54,088 nt of DNA, from NCBI RefSeq assembly GCF_000760295.1, contig NZ_JNBA01000011.1, forward strand, positions 1 to 54,088, read 5' to 3'. Positions within the stretch are counted from its first letter, which is position 1, and each line of letters starts with the position of its first letter. This DNA comes from Prochlorococcus sp. MIT 0701 (GTDB lineage: Bacteria > Cyanobacteriota > Cyanobacteriia > PCC-6307 > Cyanobiaceae). A program made the translations under genes and the position numbers. This document shows positions 46,443-54,088 of the stretch, one piece after another. The notes below the pieces were generated by a model, which was not told the DNA's origin, did no database searches, and worked only from the letters and a program-made list of their open reading frames with translations.

Positions 46443-48080
46443 ATGATGCGAATGTCATCTCTTGTCAGTGGGTTGAGGTCCTATCGCAGAGACAACTTCC
46501 CTTGGGTTGTTCTTGGGATGGCTGGTGGCTTTGGGCTGGTCGGGCTGTTGATTCAGTTTTGGCGCCTTGAAAGCCTTACTGCTACTTACGACCAAGCTCT
46601 TTTTTTGCAAGAGCTGTGGTCTACTGCCAGAGGTCATTTTTTTGAAAGCAGCCTTTCGTCGGAGTTGTCGGCAGCTGTTGCCAATCAAGATGCTTTGCCA
46701 AGCATCGACTATCTCCATCTTGGCCAGCACGCCAATGTGCTGACTGTGTTAGCAGCGCCCTTAGTAGCACTCTTTGGTCGCTGGGCCTTGCCGTTGATTC
46801 AAGTGGGGCTGTTGGCTCTTGCAGGTTTGGTGTTGTGGCGGATGGCGTCGGCCCGATTGTCGAGGCCCTTGGCGATTCGTTTGACAGCTTCTTACTACCT
46901 GAGTGGAACCGTGATTGGCCCACTTGTTGAAAACTTTCACGACCTTTGTTGGTTGCCATTACTGGGCTTTTTGGTTGTTGATGGTCTCCTCAAGCAGGGA
47001 TGGCGCCAGGTGATGGCCTGCAGTCTCCTGATGCTGTTGGTGCGTGAAGATTCCGGACTAACCCTGTTTTCACTTGGATTGTGGGCATCGCTTCGTCGAC
47101 CTGGTGCACGCGCCATGGGCCTCATGGTCATGGCGATGTCGTTGGTTTATGTGGCAGTCATGACTGGCTGGATCCAACCCCAGTTTGATTCCACCCTCTC
47201 TGATCGCTTCCTGCAGGAAAAGTTTGGGCATCTTTTGCAAGGCCGCTCTGGTGGGACCTTCACCGTTCTATGGACGATGGTCACCCATCCGCTTCGTTTG
47301 CTGGCGGCCTTGGTGTCTCCTCCTGGAACCACCTTGGCTTTTCTGCTGGCACCAGCGTTGCCTTTGGCCTTTATCCCCTTTTTCTCGCTGGATGTGGCCC
47401 TGATGGTGGCTGTGCCTTTATTCATCGCCTTGGTGTCCCAGGGTATGAGTGCGTTGTCGGTAACGCTCAGGTATGTGCTTGCTTTGGTCCCAGGGTTATT
47501 TATGGGCGCAATGCTTTGGTGGCAGGCCCATCCAGGTTTCTGGTCTCATCTTTGGTTCCGGCGTTTCTGGACGGGATGTCTTGCCCTAGGGCTTGTTTTG
47601 ACTTTGGCAAGCAATCCCCATCGCACCTTCTCCGCTCTTGTACCGGATAGTTTTAGTCCATTGGTTCATGTCTCGCCGGTCGCCATGCTGCAGCGAGCTG
47701 CAACGGCCCGTCATGCCGTTGGGCTGGTGCCAGATAACGCCTCGGTCGCTGCTGATACTCCCTTGTTGCCGCTTCTGGCGGAACGGGAGGTTGCCTTGCG
47801 CTTTCCGAAAAATATCGAGTACTACAACCGTCAGGATCAAATTGAATCGGTTCAATGGGTCTTGGCTTTCCCTGGCTATTACCGTTCGTTGATGCCACTG
47901 TTTCGCCAGGAAACGTCTCGTTGGCGATCCATCAATAAGGCCTTGCAGGAACTCATTGACGAGGGGCGTTACGGGGTGGTGAGCTGCGCGGATGGGTTGG
48001 TGGTCTTGCGCAATGGCGTCGAGTCTTCTTCTGATGCAAGACGTTGCCTTGATGCATTGCTAGCACTTGAGCCTGGATGA
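46443..48080 (+). CDS. DUF2079 membrane protein
   Basis: A 545-residue protein with about ten to eleven spans. The DUF2079 features are TYDQALFLQELWS near the first loop, HLGQHANVLTVLAAPL, GPLVENFHDLCWLPLLGFLVVDGLL and LLVREDSGLTLFSLGLW. The family resembles GT-C glycosyltransferases, which use lipid-linked sugars, but the activity is unproven. It is convergent with a second, divergent DUF2079 gene at 48390, so the window holds two paralogous forms. Confidence 0.85.
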   Translation: MMRMSSLVSGLRSYRRDNFPWVVLGMAGGFGLVGLLIQFWRLESLTATYDQALFLQELWSTARGHFFESSLSSELSAAVANQDALPSIDYLHLGQHANVLTVLAAPLVALFGRWALPLIQVGLLALAGLVLWRMASARLSRPLAIRLTASYYLSGTVIGPLVENFHDLCWLPLLGFLVVDGLLKQGWRQVMACSLLMLLVREDSGLTLFSLGLWASLRRPGARAMGLMVMAMSLVYVAVMTGWIQPQFDSTLSDRFLQEKFGHLLQGRSGGTFTVLWTMVTHPLRLLAALVSPPGTTLAFLLAPALPLAFIPFFSLDVALMVAVPLFIALVSQGMSALSVTLRYVLALVPGLFMGAMLWWQAHPGFWSHLWFRRFWTGCLALGLVLTLASNPHRTFSALVPDSFSPLVHVSPVAMLQRAATARHAVGLVPDNASVAADTPLLPLLAEREVALRFPKNIEYYNRQDQIESVQWVLAFPGYYRSLMPLFRQETSRWRSINKALQELIDEGRYGVVSCADGLVVLRNGVESSSDARRCLDALLALEPG

Positions 48081-48329
48081 AATAGAAGGTTCAGAACGTG
48101 CCTTCTGCTCGATTCCGGTTACTGTTGATTTGCTTTGGCAATAGCGAAGTGACGTTGTCTGAAATAGGCATTCGTCGCATGCTTCGTGAATTGTCGTTAT
48201 CCCCAAAGGAGGAGGTGCTCATGAGTTCCAGTTGTTCGATGCAGGGTCTGCTGATCGCGGAGAACGCCGGCTGATTTTTACACCTGTTCCCTGATCAAAC
48301 GGTTCCGCGCCAGAGTGGACCCGACGAGA
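48081..48329. other. Intergenic between the two DUF2079 genes
   Basis: Holds a 58-codon frame from GTG 48098 to 48274 (it includes SEVTLSEIGIRRMLRELSLS) that I cannot assign. No ribosome binding site is evident, so I do not call it a gene. Confidence 0.3.
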
Positions 48330-48357
48330 GCCCCCGCCATGCATGCATGGCGGGGGC
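48330..48357. terminator. 28-bp perfect palindrome, bidirectional terminator
   Basis: GCCCCCGCCATGCA and TGCATGGCGGGGGC are exact complements with no spacer. The palindrome lies between two convergent genes and is followed on the plus strand by ATCGTTTTG. It probably terminates both transcripts. Confidence 0.7.
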
Positions 48358-48389
48358 ATCGTTTTGCAGTCGTTTATTTGATTGGGGCC

Positions 48390-49838
48390 TCAAGGTTGTT
48401 TGATGGATTTGTGCTCGGACCGCTTACAAAGTTCCAAGCCGTTCTCCCAGCTTTTGCATGTCCAGCCAGCTTGTTTGGCTTGGCCCAATAGGTTTTGTTG
48501 ATGTTTTCGGCTGGATCCCCAACCTGGATCTTTTGGGTTGAGAAGCAGTACATCAAAGTTTTCTAGATCTAAGGCCTTGCTCTTGCGGCGCGGAAAGCTA
48601 AGCGCAATGCGTTGGCTGAGATGGGGGGCGAGATAGCTTGTGGTAGCAAGGCGGCTATTGCTAGGAATGCTTGCGATTGCTTCATAGCTTGGAGCTAGAG
48701 CATGGAGTCTTTCCAGATAAGGCCCACTAAAAAACCAGGGTTTGGCAAGGCTTACCCAGCAGATGGCGCTCCAGGTCAGCAGCAGCCAGGGAACGGCTTG
48801 TTTTGGGCTTATCGCAAGGCCATCGATGGCAGCCACGACAGCTATGACCGCAATTGGCAGGCTGTAGTGATTGGTCAGTGCCCGTAGTTGTGAGTCTTCC
48901 GATAGCAGATTCACCAGCACTAGCGGTAAACCTCCCATCAGAACGGGTAGGGAGTCTCGACGCCAGAATGGAACGACGGCAATGCTGATGAACAGCAGAT
49001 ACAGCAGTCCACCGATCCAATCCACATGCTCGATTAACAACTGAGGCTTTGTGATCAGATTGAAGAGAACCTCATCGAAGCTGTCGCCTAGGTAGGAGAA
49101 AAGGGCTCCGGCTGCCTTAGGGCCTCCAGTACTGCCTTTCAGCCAGGGGTAAAGCCAGTGATTGAGCATGGCTAACCAGCCCAAGGCCAGTCCAATGGCG
49201 GCACCGGCCCAGATCCAGCGCTTGCGCAAGGCCTGCTCTAACCCCAGGCCTACCACCACAAGCACAAGTCCATCACGGCAGCCAAGCAATAAGAGCAGCA
49301 AGCCAAACCAGAGCCAGGCTTTTTTGGCTCGACTGGCCCAGTAGCAACCTGCCAGGGCTGGCATCACCCATGTTTCGGGGTGGAAGTCGAACAGATTTGC
49401 GTTGAATACCACTGGCTGCAGCCACCAAAGAGCGCAGATCAGCCAACACAATTTTGGAGTAAGGCCTGCTTGGCGGCCCACCCACCAAAGGGGTAGTGCT
49501 GTCAGGCTTAGTCCAGCCGCTTGGCTGGCGAGTAGCCATTGAGCGCTGGCATGGAAGTGATATGGCAGGGCTGCCAGATAGAGAGCCCAGGCTCCGTGAT
49601 CGCCTAGCAGATGCAACCCTCCTTGCATCGAGGAATAGGGCGGCAACCCTTGGCTGGCCAACCAGATCCACTGGTCGAAAAGGCCAAGATCGTAAGCATT
49701 ACTCTGCAGCAGAGCATGACGTGTTGCGGCGGCGGCCCAAAGCAGCAGGAAGATTGCCAGGCAGGTGAGGCTCAGGCGGCGGGGTGGGCAAGCCTTGGTG
49801 TTCAAGCGGTAATGCTCGAGTGTTGTTGAGCTTCCCAT
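48390..49838 (-). CDS. DUF2079 membrane protein (second, divergent copy)
   Basis: A 482-residue protein with about ten spans. It has YDLGLFDQWIWLASQG, LLGDHGAWALYLAALPYHF, FNANLFDFHPETWVMPALAGCYWAS (the DFHPE motif) and LLLGCRDGLVLVVVGLGLEQAL, typical of DUF2079. It is a stronger match to the family signature than the gene at 46443. The C-terminal 80 residues form a soluble, Lys-rich domain. It is probably in one transcript unit with the two GT39-like genes upstream on the same strand. A role in sugar transfer to envelope polymers is inferred. Confidence 0.85.
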   Translation of the reverse strand: MGSSTTLEHYRLNTKACPPRRLSLTCLAIFLLLWAAAATRHALLQSNAYDLGLFDQWIWLASQGLPPYSSMQGGLHLLGDHGAWALYLAALPYHFHASAQWLLASQAAGLSLTALPLWWVGRQAGLTPKLCWLICALWWLQPVVFNANLFDFHPETWVMPALAGCYWASRAKKAWLWFGLLLLLLGCRDGLVLVVVGLGLEQALRKRWIWAGAAIGLALGWLAMLNHWLYPWLKGSTGGPKAAGALFSYLGDSFDEVLFNLITKPQLLIEHVDWIGGLLYLLFISIAVVPFWRRDSLPVLMGGLPLVLVNLLSEDSQLRALTNHYSLPIAVIAVVAAIDGLAISPKQAVPWLLLTWSAICWVSLAKPWFFSGPYLERLHALAPSYEAIASIPSNSRLATTSYLAPHLSQRIALSFPRRKSKALDLENFDVLLLNPKDPGWGSSRKHQQNLLGQAKQAGWTCKSWENGLELCKRSEHKSIKQP

Positions 49839-49885
49839 AGGCTTTCGCCTCGGGTCAGATACAGCACGTTGCCGGTGCTGATGAT

Positions 49886-51439
49886 TTATCGGATTAACAG
49901 GTTGATGGGCGCCAGATAAGTTTGATTAGATGTTTGGGGGCAGAACTTGGAGTTTGATTGTTTGCACAAAAGCTTATGCAGGCGATTTCTTGTATTTCCT
50001 TGAGTAAGAGGTTTAAAGCTTTCTTCCCAGTTAAGGCTGCCCACTACATGGGTAGCACCTTGTGCTGCCCATGCTTGTAGCTGTTTCTGATTAATACTTT
50101 TGGCAGTGGTGAGCCAGCCTTGACGCCGTGCAAGGTTCAACAAACTGGGATCATTGCCAGTCACGCTCACGATCCGGGCCTTGCTTGGCACCTCTTTGCG
50201 GATGCTTTGGGCTAATGGCATCCAGATTTCTGTTTGTTGGCGCTCGAGAGCCCAATAATCAAAATTGAGTACAGCGAGACTGATGGCAATAATCAGTGCC
50301 AGGTTGATGTTGATCAACCATTGGTGGTGTAGCCCTTTGGATGCGATTAGCTTCGTTAAAGATTGCCAGCCCCGTCCCATTAATGGACAGAGAAAAATCA
50401 ATAGGGGCAGTTGGTAGTACTCATGAATGGAGCTTGCTCGTAAGAAGACTGCTGTGCAGGCTCCCATGCCTAGTAGGCCTGCTGCCAGAATTTGACCACC
50501 TGCATCTCGGCGGCATTCCCATAGGCCAAAAAGCACGATCGGTACACCCAGCACAGCTAGGTTGCGTACGCTGATTCTCAGCAATAGGTTTAGCCAGAGA
50601 TTGACATCCAGTAGCAGGCTCAGGCTGCTGCGATCAGAGTTGTTGCCCCAGAACCCGAAGCTCAAGTCACTGGTTTGGCCAAGTTGATAAGCATGGCTAT
50701 ACCAAAGGGCTCCAATCAGTATTGAGCTACCCGCATAGAGCCAAGGACCAGGTGAACGTAGAAGTTTTCCTAAGCCTTGAATGAATGTCGCCAGTGGTAG
50801 TGCTGGTCCAAGTGGCTGAGGCTGCATTTGCACGACCAAAAGGGGTATGCCGAGCCAGATCAAGGGCAGTACTTTGATTAAGCAGGCAAGGCAAAATGCC
50901 AACCAGCTGGTGAGCAGAGCCCAGCGAGATCGCCGCTGTTTCCAGACAAGCAGACGCTCGATACTCAGTGCTGCCAGTAGCATTAGAAGCGCTTCTGCCT
51001 GCAAAGTGCGGCCGTAGTAAACCCCTAGTGGCAGGACAGCGAAGAAGACCCCGCCCCACCAAGCGCTAATCGGATCCAGCAGGCGACGACCGATGCGGAT
51101 GATGAACACGATGGCGAGTGCGCTACATAAAACTGAAAGGCCTCGTCCCAACCATTCGTGCAAGCCTGCAAGTTTGTAAAGCTGGCCAAGCAGATAGGGA
51201 TATAACGGGAACTCGCATTCCACATATCCAGCACTGGCTCCACTCCAATCAATTTGCGGTAACCAGATCGGTGTGCCTTCTAGGGCAAAATGTCTCGCCA
51301 TGGCTGCTGTATCCGCCTGACGCCAGCTATGGATGCCGAGGATGGGAGCCTGCACTTGGATAAGGCGCAGGATCACCCCTAAGCCCACGGGAAACCAGAT
51401 TTGTTGTGCCCAGCGGTCAACAGACTTCGCCATCAGCAA
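49886..51439 (-). CDS. GT39/ArnT-like glycosyltransferase, membrane
   Basis: A 517-residue GT-C protein. The first extracytoplasmic loop is GIHSWRQADTAAMARHFALEG, with acidic residues further on (YVECEFPLYPYLLGQL). About ten spans follow, including PLGVYYGRTLQAEALLMLLAALSIERLL. The C-terminal soluble domain ends near residue 517. Such enzymes move sugars from polyprenyl phosphate to lipids or proteins on the outer face of the plasma membrane. Donor and acceptor are unknown. Confidence 0.85.
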   Translation of the reverse strand: MLMAKSVDRWAQQIWFPVGLGVILRLIQVQAPILGIHSWRQADTAAMARHFALEGTPIWLPQIDWSGASAGYVECEFPLYPYLLGQLYKLAGLHEWLGRGLSVLCSALAIVFIIRIGRRLLDPISAWWGGVFFAVLPLGVYYGRTLQAEALLMLLAALSIERLLVWKQRRSRWALLTSWLAFCLACLIKVLPLIWLGIPLLVVQMQPQPLGPALPLATFIQGLGKLLRSPGPWLYAGSSILIGALWYSHAYQLGQTSDLSFGFWGNNSDRSSLSLLLDVNLWLNLLLRISVRNLAVLGVPIVLFGLWECRRDAGGQILAAGLLGMGACTAVFLRASSIHEYYQLPLLIFLCPLMGRGWQSLTKLIASKGLHHQWLININLALIIAISLAVLNFDYWALERQQTEIWMPLAQSIRKEVPSKARIVSVTGNDPSLLNLARRQGWLTTAKSINQKQLQAWAAQGATHVVGSLNWEESFKPLTQGNTRNRLHKLLCKQSNSKFCPQTSNQTYLAPINLLIR

Positions 51440-51617
51440 CTGTTTTCAATCAAGGGATATACCGGATGCAACTTGATCAGGTGACATCCTTCCAGGCAAT
51501 GATCATCAGGCTCACTGCTATTTGAGCCCAAAAGGTAATTGCTACAACGTTTTTGTAGCCACCTCCAGTGGCTTCTGGTAAACAAATTCAGCTTCCTTTC
51601 ATTGTGTTCGTTAAGTC

Positions 51618-51881
51618 TTAGTTGCTGAAACGATGAATGAGTTGGATGCGTTGATCTTGGAGGGTCAGCGCCAGGATGAGTGCTGCGGTGCGATGGTTTG
51701 AAACGCCAGCCACCACGAATTTTTTGAGCTCATAGGGCTTCGCCAGAGCAAGCAGTTCCTTGAGCTGAGTGGTGAGGCTGTTGTCGCGTTCGTTGTGGTT
51801 TTGCCGAATCGCCTACAGGCGTTCTGTTTGGTGTGTTCGGCAGAATGCGTGACAGGCCTCGGCTTCCCTAGATCGAGGCAA
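51618..51881 (-). pseudogene. Small gene interrupted by an in-frame TAG
   Basis: The minus-strand frame reads PRSREAEACHAFCRTHQTER then L, TAG (51813-51815), then AIRQNHNERDNSLTTQLKEL followed by LALAKPYELKKFVVAGVSNH and 23 more residues to TAA at 51618. Both sides of the stop look like protein, with charged helical text and codon structure, so this is probably one broken 86-codon gene, or else a 64-codon gene with an odd start. I do not recognise the family. It starts 2 bp after the upstream glycosyltransferase stop. Confidence 0.5.
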
Positions 51882-51882
51882 G

Positions 51883-53523
51883 TTATTGGGTTTGCGGGCC
51901 ACAAAAAAGCAGCGCCCAGTCTTGCTTGCTTTCCGCAACCTTGCACTGCCGCTTCTGAGCCATGCTGCTGATTCGCTGGGGATTGCGCGTCAAGATCCAT
52001 TCAGCGTCTGGAACAGCATCTAAGGAGCTGATGCGCTGGCCTGCATACCAGTTGAGGCTGGGCCTTTCATCATTCCCCTCGAGCACCACCTTCGCTCCCT
52101 TTGCTTGTGCGGCGAGCTGGGCGACAGGTTCAACGGGCCAGTTCTCATTGAGTTCCCAGAGCCAGAGTGAGGAGCCCATTAATAGGTATAGAGCTGCGAC
52201 GCTTCCAGCCACCATGCTGATTGCGCCCAATTTGCGTTTGGCATGGGTTGGGCGCAGCATCAGCCATCCGCCGATACTCCAGCCAACCCCAGCAGCGAGT
52301 GCAATACCGCTATAGGGATAAAACGTGAGAACTTGCCCTGATGCGCCGATCAGCCCTAATAGAACAAGGGTGACTCCTAGGGCCAGCCAGAGGAACGGAA
52401 CATGTTTTAAAACTGCTGCACCGGCAGGATTTGTTAGACCCTTCCTGTGAATGAGCCAGGCCAGTGGTGCTCCACAGAGCAGTGCAAATGGGAGCCATAG
52501 GGGGTGGCTGTACCAGGGGAGTTGGGTCTTCAGTGGCAGGATTGCAATGGCCAAAATGACCTGCGTGCCGAGTGCCCATTTGCCCCAACGGCTGTGTCGT
52601 TGACGCCAGGCCCAGGCCATTGCGAAGGGCCATAGCAAAAGCCATGGCCAACCACCCTCGAGCATCTCAATTGCCGGGACTCTCCAGCCGAGGTCGCTGC
52701 CTTCTCCAGCATCAAACAGGACGCGGCCTGCACCATCGCCTCCCCAGAGCCACAGCGCCCCAGTACCTCTATGTAAGCCATGCCACAGGTGCCAGGCCAG
52801 GCCAGGGATCAGCCCCACTCCAAACCAGCCTGCCAGTGGCCATCGCCACCATCGCCTGAATTCACCACCCCAGAGGATAGGAATCAAGGCTGCTGCTGCT
52901 GCTGGCAGCAGCAGAGGCGCTTTGAGCAGAAGCATGCCACTGCTGATGAGTCCTGCCCCAAGCGTTCGCCAGCGGTCCATTGGGCTGCGGTCGAGGCTTA
53001 AAACGAGTAACCACAACAAGGCCATGGCACTGAGTTGTGGGCCATCGAGCATGGCCAGCCGACCATGTCGTACCACTGGCATCAGCGTCAGCAGAACCCC
53101 AGCTGTAGCAAGGCAGCTCGTTCGATCATTTGGTCTTAGATGCCATTGAACGAGCCCCCCTAAGGGAACAATCAGCGTCGATAGCAATGCAGGCACCAGT
53201 CTCACCAGAGTGTTTGAGGGGAGCAGAGGTGAAGAGTCCCCGCCGTTGTTGTTGAGTTGAACGGCGGCAGCTATCAGCCAATGCAAGCCTGGTGGTTTAT
53301 TGAGGTAGGGCGAATCCCACAGGGTGGGAAGTAGAGCTTCGGCGCCCTGTTTTTGGCTTAACTCAAAGGCCACTCTGGCAACGATGCCTTCATCAAAATC
53401 GCGCAGGGGCAGATCTCCTAGCCCCACCAGTGCAAGCACGCAAGCCACGAGCCACAGCACTAGCAACCCCACAAGAGGCGCTCTTTGAATGGATGGCCTG
53501 TGATCAGCTGATGGCGAGAGCAA
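51883..53523 (-). CDS. GT39/ArnT-like glycosyltransferase, membrane
   Basis: A 546-residue GT-C protein. The first loop has LPLRDFDEGIVARVAFELSQ (the acidic catalytic motif) and YLNKPPGLHWLIAAAVQL, the KPP-type signature of ArnT/PMT-like enzymes. About twelve spans and a short soluble C-terminal domain follow. It probably transfers a lipid-linked sugar to an envelope acceptor. With the genes at 49886 and 48390 it forms a minus-strand series of polytopic transferase-like proteins. Confidence 0.88.
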   Translation of the reverse strand: MLSPSADHRPSIQRAPLVGLLVLWLVACVLALVGLGDLPLRDFDEGIVARVAFELSQKQGAEALLPTLWDSPYLNKPPGLHWLIAAAVQLNNNGGDSSPLLPSNTLVRLVPALLSTLIVPLGGLVQWHLRPNDRTSCLATAGVLLTLMPVVRHGRLAMLDGPQLSAMALLWLLVLSLDRSPMDRWRTLGAGLISSGMLLLKAPLLLPAAAAALIPILWGGEFRRWWRWPLAGWFGVGLIPGLAWHLWHGLHRGTGALWLWGGDGAGRVLFDAGEGSDLGWRVPAIEMLEGGWPWLLLWPFAMAWAWRQRHSRWGKWALGTQVILAIAILPLKTQLPWYSHPLWLPFALLCGAPLAWLIHRKGLTNPAGAAVLKHVPFLWLALGVTLVLLGLIGASGQVLTFYPYSGIALAAGVGWSIGGWLMLRPTHAKRKLGAISMVAGSVAALYLLMGSSLWLWELNENWPVEPVAQLAAQAKGAKVVLEGNDERPSLNWYAGQRISSLDAVPDAEWILTRNPQRISSMAQKRQCKVAESKQDWALLFCGPQTQ

Positions 53524-53831
53524 TGGTTAGGGCTGGTAGGCGAACATGGCATGGGGATTCGGGATGAGAGCTGTCGACCAAAAGTTCCTTTTTATTGGTC
53601 ATTCACATCCTTTTTCTGCTTCAGCTTGGTTCAGTTCGCAAGGGATGACTTCAGGGGGCAAGTCAGCACTGGCGAGACCTAGAAGGGATGCTGGCTGGCA
53701 TGGTTTGACTTGGTGTTTCTGATACCCACCATTGAAACCATTGATACATCTGTCACACCAACAGGTGTTTAAACAGAGAGTAAGGGCCAGCATCGAAACG
53801 GCGCATTGCGCCCATCCGTGTGAGGAACCAA
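53524..53831. other. Upstream region of the SLH porin gene
   Basis: 308 bp with no gene. It includes the ribosome binding site GAGGA at 53822-53826, six bases before the porin ATG. No clear operator is seen. Confidence 0.4.
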
Positions 53832-54088
53832 ATGAAACTCTTCCAGCAATTGCTGGTGGCACCTGCTGCCTTGGGCCTGATGGCCCCTATGGCTGCTAAT
53901 GCCGCAGACCTAGATATCAAAGGTGTGTCCGATTATTCGGCCTCCAGCGAGCAGGTCACCAGCATCTCCCAATTCCAAGATGTTTACCCAACCGATTGGG
54001 CTTATCAGGCTCTTAGCAACCTGATTGAGCGCTACGGCTGTGTAGCTGGCTATCCAAGCGGTAGCTACCTCGGCAACAGAGCAATGAC
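53832..54088 (+). CDS. SLH-domain outer-membrane porin, N-terminal part
   Basis: 85 residues to the window edge. The signal peptide MKLFQQLLVAPAALGLMAPM ends near AANA/ADLD. The start of an SLH domain follows (SISQFQDVYPTDWAYQALSNLIERYGCVAGYPSG). This is the N-terminal layout of cyanobacterial Som-type porins (iron-uptake porin family), in which the SLH domain binds peptidoglycan and a 16-strand barrel follows. The barrel lies outside the window. Confidence 0.92.
   Translation, partial: MKLFQQLLVAPAALGLMAPMAANAADLDIKGVSDYSASSEQVTSISQFQDVYPTDWAYQALSNLIERYGCVAGYPSGSYLGNRAM

Noticed and set aside
48098-48274. 58-codon frame between the DUF2079 genes
   Set aside because: It has a GTG start without a ribosome binding site, no recognised family and no leader resembling the peptide array. 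Recorded only under the intergenic region.

Overview
The window looks like the chromosome of a marine picocyanobacterium. Supporting genes include photosynthetic NDH-1 subunits (ndhA, I, G, E, D, F, M), the PSI assembly factor ycf3, ycf34, plant-type carotenoid genes (pds, crtB), rbcR, both circadian/photosynthetic response regulators rpaA and rpaB, and an SLH-domain porin. Gene content and the moderate GC composition recall low-light Prochlorococcus of the MIT9313/MIT9303 kind or a close marine Synechococcus. That assignment comes from memory of these genomes, not from a search.

1-3.3 kb holds the unusual part: five tandem small genes with a near-identical 29-residue leader ending in Gly-Gly, each followed by a completely different Cys-free core of 29-66 residues. 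Each gene has its own promoter region, its own G-free 5' leader and its own hairpin terminator. Upstream of every start are four CACCAG sites at offsets 0, 11, 33 and 56 bp, so the sites are helically phased. Between cassettes lie decayed 3' ends of a REP-associated tyrosine transposase (RAYT) gene, and an intact RAYT gene sits nearby at 5.0-5.8 kb. The array reads as a family of secreted double-glycine (RiPP/bacteriocin-type) precursors that multiplies and diversifies. No modification enzyme or exporter is encoded in the window.

3.6-4.8 kb is an outer-membrane beta-barrel gene. 6-18.7 kb is core genome: hrcA, a DUF3352 gene, sixA, gltA, an ndhA-I-G-E block running into nadK and a CYTH gene, a minimal LuxR-type regulator, metF, a sugar-nucleotide transferase and scpA. 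19-28.7 kb carries ndhD and ndhF, an NnrU/Z-ISO-like gene, rbcR, ndhM, the pds-crtB carotenoid pair and an RRM protein. 28.8-44.6 kb carries cca, ycf34, tsaB, a fatty-acid/phospholipid block (plsC, fabD, fabH, plsX), rpaB, radA, ycf3, a coupled copper ATPase-tmk-holB operon, rpaA, tRNA-Asn, an ECF-type ATPase and a UPF0367 gene.

45-53.5 kb is an accessory-looking envelope region. It holds one unrecognised polytopic membrane protein, two DUF2079 proteins and two GT39/ArnT-like glycosyltransferases, with one broken small gene. The window ends inside an SLH-domain porin gene.
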